This document shows positions 18,898 through 28,545 of a DNA stretch of 64,000 bases, in pieces. The position numbers and the translations under genes are program-made. The notes under the pieces are model-generated. The model had not been told where the DNA came from. It saw only the letters and a program-made list of their open reading frames with translations, and made no database searches. The stretch covers positions 41,709-105,708 of the forward strand of contig JAFXOV010000021.1 of assembly GCA_017528425.1 (NCBI GenBank), written 5' to 3'. The DNA is from Elusimicrobiota bacterium. GTDB taxonomy: Bacteria > Elusimicrobiota > Endomicrobiia > Endomicrobiales > Endomicrobiaceae. The number at the start of each line of letters is the position of its first letter. Position 1 is the stretch's first letter.

Positions 18898-19981
18898 CAT
18901 CGTCCTCCACAATTCTTTTTGCTACCCTGTCGTAAACTCCTTCCGGACCTAACTGTTGTCTGAAATTTAATAATTCTTTTTTAATAGAAACATATTTTTC
19001 TTTTTTTAAAATATTTAAAATATTGTTTGCTAAATTTTTGGCTGTAGCTTTATGTTGTATGCACTCGGGAATCAATTCTTTATTCAACAAGATGTTTGCC
19101 AATGTGATATATTTAACTTGAACTATCAATCTTGCAAGTAAGTAGTTTGCCCAAGACAACTTATACATAACTACCATAGGAATCCCCATTAATGCATTTT
19201 CCAAACTTACAGTACCCGACGGACATAGAGCTATATCTATTTTTCCCCTTTCTACAAAATCGTTCCCGTTTTTAACTGTTATATCATCGGGAATATTTTG
19301 TTCAAAATTATCAACGGAGAACAAAACGAATTTCGCATTAATTTTTTCTTTTAATATTTTTACCGTATCCAATATTATCGGCAAATGCCTTTTAATTGTA
19401 TTTTTTCTACTACCTGCAAAAAGGCCAATGGTCACAATTTCTTTAGTTTGCTCTTCCGCAGCATCATTTATATTCGGGACTAAATCAACTAACGGGTTAC
19501 CTTCAAAATAAACTTTTACATTTCCCTTTTCGTACATTTCTTTTTCAAAAGGAAGTATAGGAAATGCAATACTGACATACTTTGCGATATTTTTTATTCT
19601 GTATTTTCTCGAAGCCCAAACCTGAGGAGTAACAAAATAATAAACAGGTATTTTCAACTCATGAGCAAGTTTTGCGACATGAATATTAAAGCCATAGTAA
19701 TCAACCAAAATAACTTTGTTTATCTTATTATCCGTAAGATATTTTTTTACGGTTTTAAATATTTCTTTTAAAAAGAAAACTTGTTTTATAGGAAAAAAAC
19801 CGAAACCGTTTATGTTTACGATATCTTTAATAAAATCATCCGCAACAGTTTTTAGTTGATTTCCTCCAATGGCATAAACTTTACAGTCACGATTATTTTT
19901 TATTGATTTTATTAAATTTGCCGCATGAATATCTCCCGAAATATCACCGGCAGAAATAAAGATTTTTTCATTAGTATTCAT
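18887..19981 (-). CDS. lpxB: Lipid-A-disaccharide synthase
   Basis: A 364-residue GT19 glycosyltransferase that joins UDP-2,3-diacylglucosamine and lipid X to make the lipid A disaccharide. SAGDISGDIHAANLI at the N-terminus, YYFVTPQVWASRKYRIKNI, PFEKEMYEKGNVKVYFEGNP and LCPSGTVSLENALMGIPMVVMYK are classic LpxB blocks. Its presence shows that the host makes lipid A. It overlaps the downstream msbA-like gene, consistent with coupled synthesis and export. Confidence 0.95.
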   Translation of the reverse strand: MNTNEKIFISAGDISGDIHAANLIKSIKNNRDCKVYAIGGNQLKTVADDFIKDIVNINGFGFFPIKQVFFLKEIFKTVKKYLTDNKINKVILVDYYGFNIHVAKLAHELKIPVYYFVTPQVWASRKYRIKNIAKYVSIAFPILPFEKEMYEKGNVKVYFEGNPLVDLVPNINDAAEEQTKEIVTIGLFAGSRKNTIKRHLPIILDTVKILKEKINAKFVLFSVDNFEQNIPDDITVKNGNDFVERGKIDIALCPSGTVSLENALMGIPMVVMYKLSWANYLLARLIVQVKYITLANILLNKELIPECIQHKATAKNLANNILNILKKEKYVSIKKELLNFRQQLGPEGVYDRVAKRIVEDDDGL

Positions 19982-20074
19982 ATCTTAAAATTATATTGAA
20001 AAACAAGATAAATTTCAATAAAAACATTGATTTTTTTTGCAAATTATTTTCAGAATTGATGTTTATACGAAATG

Positions 20075-22222
20075 TTAATCGACAAACAATATATCTTCAA
20101 GTTCTTTTAGTTGAAAAACAACTTTCTGATCTTGCGGTATTTTTAATAATAAATCTTCTTTTAATTGTGTATATTTCCCGGTTTTATCCAATTCCATTGC
20201 CTTGGTATAATCTTTTAAAGCTTGTTCGTACATATTCAACTTTTCTTCCAACATACCTCTTTTTGCATAAACAAAAGCATTTTCATATATTTCCAAAGAC
20301 TTATCATAATCCTTTATCGCATCTTTATAATTACCGAACATAACTTTTATGTTGCCTTTATCCGCCATAGCCAAATCATTTTTCAATATTTTTTCATATA
20401 AACTTGCTCTCAGTATATAATATATTCTTTTCTCTCTCAATGATAAAGCTTTGGTACAATATTCAATAGCTTTATCATTGTCACCTTTCTTTTCCATAAG
20501 TTTGGCAAGAGCATAATATGTATCATCTTTGTTTGCATCTATTTGTAAAGATTTATTAAAACTTTTTAGAGCATCATCATCCTTATTCATTTCCATTTGT
20601 GTGTTACCTATCCATAAATAAGCTTGTGCGGATTGTTTTATTTTTAATGCCTTATTAAAATCTGCCATTGCTTCTTTATAATCCTGATTTTTAAGTTTTA
20701 ACTCACCTCTTGCGATATAAACTTCGGCATTTTGTTTCATTTCCAACGATTTTGTAAATTCTTGTATAGCAACAGCATTTTGATATGAACCCGCAATAGC
20801 ACTAAAATAACCTTTGTCTGCCTGTGCCAAATCTTTTCTGTTGATTAATAAATACAAATCAGATCTCTTCAAATAAAACTTCTTTAAATTTTGTTTTGCT
20901 ATAAAACCGACGTTTTCTTTTTCCATATCTATTGCGATTGTATAATTTAAAATCGATTTCATATATTCTTTTTGTTTTTCATAAATTTCCGCAGCCAGCA
21001 CATACATTTCTGCCTTCGGAGATATTTTTAATGCTTTTTCCACGTCTTTCAATGCTTCCTTATACATTCCGACTTTATATTCTGCTTTAGCCGTTAATTC
21101 CCATAATCTAACATCATTAAACTGAGAAACAACACTCATTTTTTCCAATATTATATTTTTATAATTTCCTAACTCATAAAAGCAGTTCCACCTGTTTACT
21201 ATAGCTTCCAAATTTTGTTCCAACTTGAGTGCCTTATTATAAAATTCTATAGCTTGCTCATATTTTTTTGAAGCAAAATATATTTCTGCTATTTCAAAAT
21301 ATACCTCTGCACTTTTTGCTATTTTTAGTGCAGCGTTAAAATCATCTATAGCTTTGTTATACTGCTTCATTTTAGCTTTTACCTTACCTCTTTCCAAAAA
21401 AGCTTCCGATGTTTTTTTCAATTCGATAGAGCTTGTAAAATCGTTTATTGCTCCCGTATTGTCGCCATCTTTACTTTTTAATAAACCCAACTTGTAATAT
21501 ATATCGTAAGTTTGTTTATTTCTTAAAACTTCCGTTAATTTCTTTATTGCCGAATCATAATTTTCGTTTATAGCATCAATAGCAGCGCTGTCTTCATCAA
21601 CCAAATCAAATTTCTTCATGACTTTATACAATTCATATCTGTAAGTGTAGTATTCCAAATTATCGTTATCCATCTCTATTGCCGTTGTATAATCATGTAA
21701 AGCATTGTAGTTTTGTTTTATACTTTGATAAGCAATTCCTCTTCTTGAATAAAACAAAGCATTCGGTGAAACTTTTATTGCATTTGTAGTATTTCCTATC
21801 GCAGCTCGGTAATTACCTTTTTTAAAATTCGCGCAAGCTAAAAGTGCATGAACATAAGCGGAATTTTCTATTGCTAAGGCAGCATTAAAATCTTTAATTG
21901 CATCATCATATTGCTCATATAAAAGTTCGGCTTTTCCTCTTGATATATATGCACGAGAAGAAATTTCTATATCCAAAGCAGAAGTATAATCACCGATAGA
22001 GCCGTTATAATTATCCAACAAAAATTTAGCGTCCCCTCTTTCCAAAAACAAATCGGGATCTTCCTTGTCGGATTTTAAAACTTTAGTATATTCAATTACC
22101 GCTTTATAGTAATCACCGTCTCTTACCAATTTCCTTGCATTAGAGATTATCTCCTCGTCATCGGCAAAGACGATTGTTACCAAAAACATAAAAGAAAATA
22201 ATAATAAAATTTTCTTTAACAT
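20075..22222 (-). CDS. Exported TPR-repeat protein
   Basis: A 715-residue protein with a signal peptide (LKKILLLFSFMFLVTIVFA) and then nearly continuous tetratricopeptide repeats to the end, recognisable as repeating YKxAIxDYTxALxI and AYxxRGxAxxxxxxY segments (about 16-18 units). It is likely a periplasmic or envelope scaffold for protein contacts; no catalytic motif is visible. The ATG at 22222 is chosen over upstream in-frame starts because it begins the signal peptide and follows AAGGTG. It starts 4 nt after the SIR2-like gene ends. Confidence 0.85.
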   Translation of the reverse strand: MLKKILLLFSFMFLVTIVFADDEEIISNARKLVRDGDYYKAVIEYTKVLKSDKEDPDLFLERGDAKFLLDNYNGSIGDYTSALDIEISSRAYISRGKAELLYEQYDDAIKDFNAALAIENSAYVHALLACANFKKGNYRAAIGNTTNAIKVSPNALFYSRRGIAYQSIKQNYNALHDYTTAIEMDNDNLEYYTYRYELYKVMKKFDLVDEDSAAIDAINENYDSAIKKLTEVLRNKQTYDIYYKLGLLKSKDGDNTGAINDFTSSIELKKTSEAFLERGKVKAKMKQYNKAIDDFNAALKIAKSAEVYFEIAEIYFASKKYEQAIEFYNKALKLEQNLEAIVNRWNCFYELGNYKNIILEKMSVVSQFNDVRLWELTAKAEYKVGMYKEALKDVEKALKISPKAEMYVLAAEIYEKQKEYMKSILNYTIAIDMEKENVGFIAKQNLKKFYLKRSDLYLLINRKDLAQADKGYFSAIAGSYQNAVAIQEFTKSLEMKQNAEVYIARGELKLKNQDYKEAMADFNKALKIKQSAQAYLWIGNTQMEMNKDDDALKSFNKSLQIDANKDDTYYALAKLMEKKGDNDKAIEYCTKALSLREKRIYYILRASLYEKILKNDLAMADKGNIKVMFGNYKDAIKDYDKSLEIYENAFVYAKRGMLEEKLNMYEQALKDYTKAMELDKTGKYTQLKEDLLLKIPQDQKVVFQLKELEDILFVD

Positions 22223-22226
22223 AAAT

Positions 22227-23435
22227 TTATAACACCTTAAAATATTTTGAAACAAAATCTTTAAAACTGCACTCGTACTTTTTTACATCATAAAAATAAT
22301 TTTCAAATCTTTTAAAAACATCTCTCCCTTTTTGTATAGCCTTAAAATATTTTTCGTTCTCATTTATTCCGTTATCACAAACCTTTATTTGTTCCAAAAC
22401 TTTTTTATATTTGTTTATGGAACTGTTTGTATTAACAACACTGATTTTCGGCAGTTTATTCTTTTTAACGGTTCTCACCTTTCTAAAATTATAAATTTTT
22501 GAAAGAATGTAAGAAAAATATCTGTCTGCTTCCGGTAAAGAATAACCTATAAAGCACCAATTATCCGCTTCCTGTAAAATACTTTCAACCTTACTCCAAA
22601 TTTGCATTATATACTTATTCTCATAAATTCTGTTATTAGTAGGGTGAACAATATAAGGTTCCACAGAAGAAAGACCGCAATTGTAACATTTTTTCTTTCC
22701 AATCAAATCCAAAGGTTTGCCCTGCTTTGATATTTTGGAAAAAACTTTACCGCAAGATTTACAGAAAACCCAGTTTATAGAGCCATGCGGTCTTAACAAA
22801 TTTACTTTTCTTTTTCGCGGTCTGTGAAACCATTTTTCAAGTTCGTAATTCCCTAAATCTATACCGAAATCCACATCAAAACTTTTATTTTCATCCTCAT
22901 CATACATCGATAGCAATACTCTGTCTAAACAAATATCATAATTAAATGTAATAAAAGATATATCAACATTCCTTTGTTTTTTGCATCCGTTATATATCTT
23001 CTGCCCGAGTATTGTGTACGGACTTTCAGCTTTTTTATTAAAAATATTATGCTCTTTTAATTCAGCATCTGTTAAGGTTGCAAACATTATACCTTTCAAC
23101 AAACTGTCATAATATTTTTTTATTTTTTCAATCTGTATATTGCCTATATTTTCATTTTTGGATATTGCCGTTTCCAAAATATTGAAAATCGTTTCCAAAG
23201 AAATATTATCTATTGACTTGTTACCCGTAAAAACTGTTTTCAACAGAGACTTTATTTCTTTCGAAACCTTTTTGTATTCCTGTATATGAGACCCTTCTTT
23301 ATTCTTAAAAGCAAACTCTTGCTTTAATATGTTCTTCAAAATCTCGTCTTGTATGGGCAAGTTGTCATCTTTACTGGCACCTGCACCCATAATAAAAACA
23401 TACTTTTCTTTAGGATTCAATATAAATTTATTCAT
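22227..23435 (-). CDS. SIR2-like NAD-binding protein with zinc ribbon
   Basis: A 402-residue protein of the SIR2-like group. IMGAGASKDDNLP (about 15-27) is the NAD-binding glycine motif, FITFNYD and LRPHGSINW supply the Asn/Asp and candidate catalytic His, a CKSCGK...CYNCG pair forms a zinc ribbon, and CFIGYSLPEADRYF is the C-terminal SIR2-like strand motif. Similar domains act as NADases in several defence systems, but stand-alone members exist widely with unknown jobs. It sits between RNase G and a TPR gene without a visible defence partner. The ATG at 23435 follows the RNase G stop; an upstream alternative start lies inside that gene. Confidence 0.8.
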   Translation of the reverse strand: MNKFILNPKEKYVFIMGAGASKDDNLPIQDEILKNILKQEFAFKNKEGSHIQEYKKVSKEIKSLLKTVFTGNKSIDNISLETIFNILETAISKNENIGNIQIEKIKKYYDSLLKGIMFATLTDAELKEHNIFNKKAESPYTILGQKIYNGCKKQRNVDISFITFNYDICLDRVLLSMYDEDENKSFDVDFGIDLGNYELEKWFHRPRKRKVNLLRPHGSINWVFCKSCGKVFSKISKQGKPLDLIGKKKCYNCGLSSVEPYIVHPTNNRIYENKYIMQIWSKVESILQEADNWCFIGYSLPEADRYFSYILSKIYNFRKVRTVKKNKLPKISVVNTNSSINKYKKVLEQIKVCDNGINENEKYFKAIQKGRDVFKRFENYFYDVKKYECSFKDFVSKYFKVL

Positions 23436-23442
23436 ACTATGC

Positions 23443-24876
23443 CTACTGTTCCAATATAATATTATAATCTTCCCTTGTAACAGCATCCGTCGGAATAATA
23501 TCTATATCTTTCTTAAATAATTCCTGCAATCTCCTTTTTCTTTCAACAAAATATTGTGCAACATCGGGATGCAACTTTATTTTTATTTTCCCAAAAAACT
23601 TTTCTATTTTCATTTGTTCTATTTCCTGACAAACGGAAATAAAAACAGATTCTTTTGATAATATAAGGCCAAGTCCGTGACATGTAGGACACGTATCACC
23701 CAACAAAGAAAACAACGATTCTCTTTTTCTTTCTCTCGTCATTTCTATAAGTCCCAAATGAGTAATAGGCCATATTTTTATTTTAGCTTTATCGTGTTTT
23801 GTCGCTTCTTTTAATGCTTCCAAAACTTTTTTTCTGTTCTTTTCTTTTTTCATATCAATGAAATCTATAACTATAATTCCACCGATATTTCTTAATCTCA
23901 ACTGTCTTGCAACTTCCTGTGCAGCTTCTATATTTGTTATCGTTCCGACTTCTTCTTGTGTATTATTATTTCCCACAAACTTGCCGCTGTTAACATCTAT
24001 CGCACACAAAGACTCTGCTTCTTGGATGATAAGGTATCCGCCCGATTTTAATCTTGCTTTATTTGATCTTAATCTTTTAATCTCTTCTTCTATCCCGTAA
24101 GCTTTGAAAATAGGTTGTTTACCTTCATACAAAACAATTCTATCTTCAAGCTCCGGAGAAACCGTTCTTACAAAATCCACAACATCGTTCAACTCTTTTT
24201 GGTTATCGATTTGCATCATTTTCACATCTTCGGTAAAGTGATCTCTAACCGTTTGAAAAACAACACCTAAATCTTTATGAACACATGTCCCGCACTTCGA
24301 ATTATTAAATCTGTTTATAATAGAAGCCCACAATCTCGAAAGATACTTCATTTCCCTTTCTATTTCTTCTTCGGTCGCATCCTCGGCTTCTGTTCTAACA
24401 ATTATCCCGCCTGCAAGATCTTTCTTTAAATTCTTTACAATATTTTTTAATCTGTTATATTCTTCCTTGCTTTCTATCTGTTTTGAAACGCCTACACGTT
24501 TACTAAACGGCATATATACCAAAAGTCTTCCCGGTAAAGAAATATCCATCGTAACTTTAGGGCCTTTCGTGCTGATAGGTTCTTTATAAATTTGAACCAT
24601 TATATCTTGCCCTACTTTCAACATATTTTCTATGTTCTTTTCATTCTTTGATGCAACAATATCCGAAATTCCCAAATAAGCACTTTTACCGAATCCTATA
24701 TCTACAAAAGCAGACGATAGTCCCGATACTATATTTTGAACTTTGCCTTTGTATATATTATTTAAAATCTTTTCTGTTTCTCTTCTTTCTATAAAGATAT
24801 CGGATAACCTATCATTTTCAATGACGGCAACTCTGGTCTCTTCGAAAGTTCTGTTTACAATTATTTCTTTACTCAT
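23443..24876 (-). CDS. rng: Ribonuclease G/E family
   Basis: A 477-residue endoribonuclease for rRNA maturation and mRNA decay. It has an N-terminal S1-like domain (IYKGKVQNIVSGLSSAFVDIG), the nuclease core with AIDVNSGKF and GGIIVIDFIDM that supply catalytic acidic residues, ITHLGLIEMTRER, and the zinc-link CPTCHGLG. It lacks the long degradosome-binding tail of RNase E. ATG 24876 is preferred to the GTG at 24894, which overlaps the upstream stop codon. Confidence 0.94.
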   Translation of the reverse strand: MSKEIIVNRTFEETRVAVIENDRLSDIFIERRETEKILNNIYKGKVQNIVSGLSSAFVDIGFGKSAYLGISDIVASKNEKNIENMLKVGQDIMVQIYKEPISTKGPKVTMDISLPGRLLVYMPFSKRVGVSKQIESKEEYNRLKNIVKNLKKDLAGGIIVRTEAEDATEEEIEREMKYLSRLWASIINRFNNSKCGTCVHKDLGVVFQTVRDHFTEDVKMMQIDNQKELNDVVDFVRTVSPELEDRIVLYEGKQPIFKAYGIEEEIKRLRSNKARLKSGGYLIIQEAESLCAIDVNSGKFVGNNNTQEEVGTITNIEAAQEVARQLRLRNIGGIIVIDFIDMKKEKNRKKVLEALKEATKHDKAKIKIWPITHLGLIEMTRERKRESLFSLLGDTCPTCHGLGLILSKESVFISVCQEIEQMKIEKFFGKIKIKLHPDVAQYFVERKRRLQELFKKDIDIIPTDAVTREDYNIILEQ

Positions 24877-24890
24877 TTTCTCTATAATTC

Positions 24891-26102
24891 TCACTTGCCA
24901 CCTAAAAATTTATGTCCTTTTAAAAACTCATATATCTTCTTAGCCATACTGTATATCGTAAAATCGGAATTATCTTTAAGCGCACCTTTATTTTCAACAT
25001 ACAATGCTCTTGAAGAATTTTTTGCATAATCCGAAAGCAAATTGTTTATAGGTATATCGTCCGGATAACCTGCAAAAACTAAATTTGTTTTCGAAGTAAA
25101 AGCTTTGTTTCTTAATTTGTCTATATCAGATAAAATCCAGTCGTTTATAATTTGTATTTTTTCATCATAATCAACTGTGTTTATCGCCATTATCGATTCC
25201 AACCCTTCACTCGGGAAAGTAATAAGTTCATTCAAGCCTCTCGCAAAAAATAAAACTTCCGCGGTTATTTCACCCTTATACAACATAAAAATCAGCTCTA
25301 AACCTTTATAACATAAATTTAATTTATTTAACGGATCAACCAATACTCCGTCTTCAAAACATTGCAATGCTTTTTGTTCACAACCTTCACTGTTTTCAGC
25401 TAAATAAGCTGAACCGAGTGCATAGTACAACATACTCTGCGATGGTTTTTTCTCTATTATCGAATTCAAAAAACTTTTAGCCTCATCGTACTTTTTAGCT
25501 TTTATCAACTGCCATGCCTGCTCATAGGTTTTTATAGTAGCCATAAAGTTGTTATCTACGGTAAAATTGTCCTTTAAAACATAAAAATTCGGTATAACTT
25601 TCGGTTTAAAAGTTTTATCCGGTCCGGAACCCATCAATTTATTGTAAACATTACCGATAATTTTTGTTAATTTACTGTTTCCCGAAGATCCGTATAATTT
25701 TGACATCTCATTATTAATTTCGTAAAGATCTTTTTCCTCTTTTATAACTAACGGTTTGTTTCTATCCCTGTTCTTTATATATTCGGAAAGGCCGTACAAG
25801 TTATGATAATTGGAATCACCGACATTAAGTATTACGGTCTCTTGATGCTTTTTGCTAAACAAAACATCACAAAGTTCCAAACATTGAGTTGTGTTCATAT
25901 CGAACTTTGTAACTTTACTTACATTTATTTCACCCTTACCAAAATCATCGTCTATCAAACTCTGTAACATATCTACATATTTTGTATTTAAATAGTCGGA
26001 CATATGCACACTATCGGTGATATACAAAATAGATTTATCTGCAAAAATAATAGACAATGGAAATAAAAGCAACGCCATAATTGTCAAAATTTTAAATTTC
26101 AT
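24891..26102 (-). CDS. Exported TPR-containing protein, unknown
   Basis: A 403-residue protein that I do not recognise. The ATG at 26102 begins a signal peptide (MKFKILTIMALLLFPLSIIFA) and has AAAGGA upstream. The N-terminal part (about 22-150) alternates strands and helices (SILYITDSVHMSDYL, TVILNVGDSNYHNLYG) and could be a degenerate SGNH-like hydrolase fold; this is a weak guess. The middle (about 185-270) holds TPR-like repeats (AKKYDEAKSFLNSIIEKKP, YYALGSAYLAE). The start overlaps the upstream radical SAM gene by 11 nt. Confidence 0.7.
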   Translation of the reverse strand: MKFKILTIMALLLFPLSIIFADKSILYITDSVHMSDYLNTKYVDMLQSLIDDDFGKGEINVSKVTKFDMNTTQCLELCDVLFSKKHQETVILNVGDSNYHNLYGLSEYIKNRDRNKPLVIKEEKDLYEINNEMSKLYGSSGNSKLTKIIGNVYNKLMGSGPDKTFKPKVIPNFYVLKDNFTVDNNFMATIKTYEQAWQLIKAKKYDEAKSFLNSIIEKKPSQSMLYYALGSAYLAENSEGCEQKALQCFEDGVLVDPLNKLNLCYKGLELIFMLYKGEITAEVLFFARGLNELITFPSEGLESIMAINTVDYDEKIQIINDWILSDIDKLRNKAFTSKTNLVFAGYPDDIPINNLLSDYAKNSSRALYVENKGALKDNSDFTIYSMAKKIYEFLKGHKFLGGK

Positions 26103-28545
26103 AAACAGTTCCTTTATTTTCAACAAATAGCCTTTCTCTTTTAGTATACAATATTTTTACAGATTTTTCTTGTATTTTCAATAAGTTTTGCAAAATTTTT
26201 TCAAGTTTCATATTTTTTGTAGGGCCAAATCTTAAAAATATTTTTAATGTATTATCATCAACAATTTGTATTTCTCGTATAAGATCTTTCACATCTATTA
26301 CTGTTTCTTTATTCTTTTTTATCTTTGTAATTAAAATTTTGTCCTGTTTTAAGTATTCATCTATATCGCTCTGTTTTATATTAACACCTTTAACCGTATA
26401 TTCAGCCAAATTCACAACAGATTCTATTGACGGGAATCTTAAAGGAATATATTTTGCGTCAAGCAATTCATACCCTTCAGGTAATATTTTTGATATTTCC
26501 TGTTTTATTATTTCTATTTCAACTTTTTCAGTCAAAGATAAATCTACATACTCACTGTCACTTTCATAACCTACCGCTATCGCAGGTCCGAAAGCTGCTT
26601 TTACCTGTGGACTAAAACCGTTAGTGTATGCTAACGGCAACTTTGTTCTTTTTAATGCTCTTCTGAAAAAATCTATTTGTTCAAGTTGAGAAACATATTT
26701 TACGAAACCTTTTCTCGAAAACTTTAACAATACTCTGTTTTTGGTTTCAAAAATTTCTTTCTTTACTGAAGAGATGTTTTCCGGGAGTTTTGTTATTTGT
26801 TTTTCTTTACCTAAAACAGCATTTGCCGTTTCTTTTATTCCGTTCATGTAATCGTTATATAAAAATTTGTTATCTACCCCGAGATTTATATGTTGCCACG
26901 GTAAAACTTCATCAAAACCTCTTCTTCTGTAAACATAGAAATCCAAATCAAACCCTGCTTCTTTTATTGTTTCCATCCAAACTTCAAAATTGAATTTGTC
27001 TTTCCACTGATCAAATCTCATACCTTTTTGCCAAGCAAGATATATTGCTTTAGATACTCTTCTGTCTGCTCTTGCCAAAAAAGCTTCAACTATACTTGCC
27101 TGATGATTGTGTGCTCTGATATCTGCCGGTATTGATTTATGAGCATCCGTTATTACATTTTTAAAATATTCACTTGAAAACATCGGCTCCCACTGGAAAG
27201 CGGTTTGTGCTTTCGGGACAAAAGGAGATATTGTGATACTGAAATTTAATCTGTTAGCCGTTTTTCTTACTTTATTTATAAGATCTTTTATTGCCGTTAT
27301 ATCTTCCGGCTGTTCCGTGGGAAGGCCTATCATAAAATATAATTTTATTGCTCGCCATCCCATTTGATACGCAAAGTTAAGGGTATCGACTATTTCATTT
27401 TCGGACAAGTATTTCCCGATAACATTTCTAAGTCTGTCCGAACCCGCTTCCGGTGCAAAAGTTATCGATGGTTTTTTATCTCTGTTTAAATATTCGGCGA
27501 CCTTTAAAGAGAATTTATTACATCTCATAGAGGGCAAAGTAACATTAAGATTTTGTTTGTAATATTTTTCGTTTGTTTGCAGTAAAAGGTCTTCCAAATC
27601 TTTATAATCTGTGCAGGAAAGAGAAGAAAATGAAACTTCTTCATATCCGGTATTTTTTAAACTTTCATCCAACAAATTTAAAACCGTCTCTACTTTTCTT
27701 GCTCGCCAAGGTCTGTAATATTTCGATGCCTGACAAAACCTGCATCGCCCGACACATCCTCTTGCAACTTCAATATTTAATCTGTTATGAACTGTTTCAA
27801 CAAACGGAACAATTTTGTTGTTATGGAAAAAAACTTTATCTAAATCTACGATTGTTTTCTTTATTGTTTCAGGCACACCTTCAATATTGGGTTTTACCGA
27901 TTTTACCGTATTATCATCGTTATAACTAACATCATAAAATGCCGGTATATAAATTCCTTCTATCTTTGAAAGTTCAAAAAGAGTTTGTTTTCTGCTCAAC
28001 TTATTTTTTTTGCAAGTCCTGTAAGTTTCCAAAATCCTAATCATGGAAATTTCACCGTCTCCTACCGTGAACAAATCGAAAAAATCTGCAAACGGTTCCG
28101 GGTTTGCCATAACAGGACCACCGCCTATAACCAAAACATCATCTTCTTTTCTGTCTCTTGCAAAAACAGGAATGTTCGATAAAGACAACATATTTACAAT
28201 GTTTGTTCCGACAAGTTCACATTGTAAACTGAACCCCACAATATCAAATTCGTTTAACGGAGTTTTTGATTCCAAAGAAAATAGGTTTATTTTTTCTTGT
28301 CTTAGTATTTGTTCCAAATCGATATCTGGAGCATAAGCTCTTTCACATCTGGCAACTTTCTTTTCGTTAACCAAATGATATAGTATTTCAAGACCTAAAT
28401 TCGATGCACCTATTTCGTAAATATCAGGAAAGCATAAACATATAGATACATCGTTTTCCATATCAGGTTTATGCGAATTTATTTCATGATTTATATATCT
28501 TGACGGTCTTTGAACCAATGGTAATATTTTATCCAAATCAAGCAT
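26092..28545 (-). CDS. Two-part radical SAM protein (TIGR03960-like + DUF2344)
   Basis: An 817-residue fusion. Residues about 30-170 look like a B12-binding-type domain, and about 245-480 form a radical SAM core with the 4Fe-4S motif CVGRCRFC in EVARGCVGRCRFCQASKYY. FLARADRRVSKAIYLAW and FYVYRRRGFDEVLPWQHI are typical of the TIGR03960 family. The C-terminal part from LLKFSRKGFVKYVSQLE onward matches DUF2344 (TIGR03936), often a separate neighbour gene. Adjacency to RNase G/E is widespread and suggests an RNA- or ribosome-related role, but the reaction is unknown to me. Confidence 0.88.
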   Translation of the reverse strand: MLDLDKILPLVQRPSRYINHEINSHKPDMENDVSICLCFPDIYEIGASNLGLEILYHLVNEKKVARCERAYAPDIDLEQILRQEKINLFSLESKTPLNEFDIVGFSLQCELVGTNIVNMLSLSNIPVFARDRKEDDVLVIGGGPVMANPEPFADFFDLFTVGDGEISMIRILETYRTCKKNKLSRKQTLFELSKIEGIYIPAFYDVSYNDDNTVKSVKPNIEGVPETIKKTIVDLDKVFFHNNKIVPFVETVHNRLNIEVARGCVGRCRFCQASKYYRPWRARKVETVLNLLDESLKNTGYEEVSFSSLSCTDYKDLEDLLLQTNEKYYKQNLNVTLPSMRCNKFSLKVAEYLNRDKKPSITFAPEAGSDRLRNVIGKYLSENEIVDTLNFAYQMGWRAIKLYFMIGLPTEQPEDITAIKDLINKVRKTANRLNFSITISPFVPKAQTAFQWEPMFSSEYFKNVITDAHKSIPADIRAHNHQASIVEAFLARADRRVSKAIYLAWQKGMRFDQWKDKFNFEVWMETIKEAGFDLDFYVYRRRGFDEVLPWQHINLGVDNKFLYNDYMNGIKETANAVLGKEKQITKLPENISSVKKEIFETKNRVLLKFSRKGFVKYVSQLEQIDFFRRALKRTKLPLAYTNGFSPQVKAAFGPAIAVGYESDSEYVDLSLTEKVEIEIIKQEISKILPEGYELLDAKYIPLRFPSIESVVNLAEYTVKGVNIKQSDIDEYLKQDKILITKIKKNKETVIDVKDLIREIQIVDDNTLKIFLRFGPTKNMKLEKILQNLLKIQEKSVKILYTKRERLFVENKGTVYEI

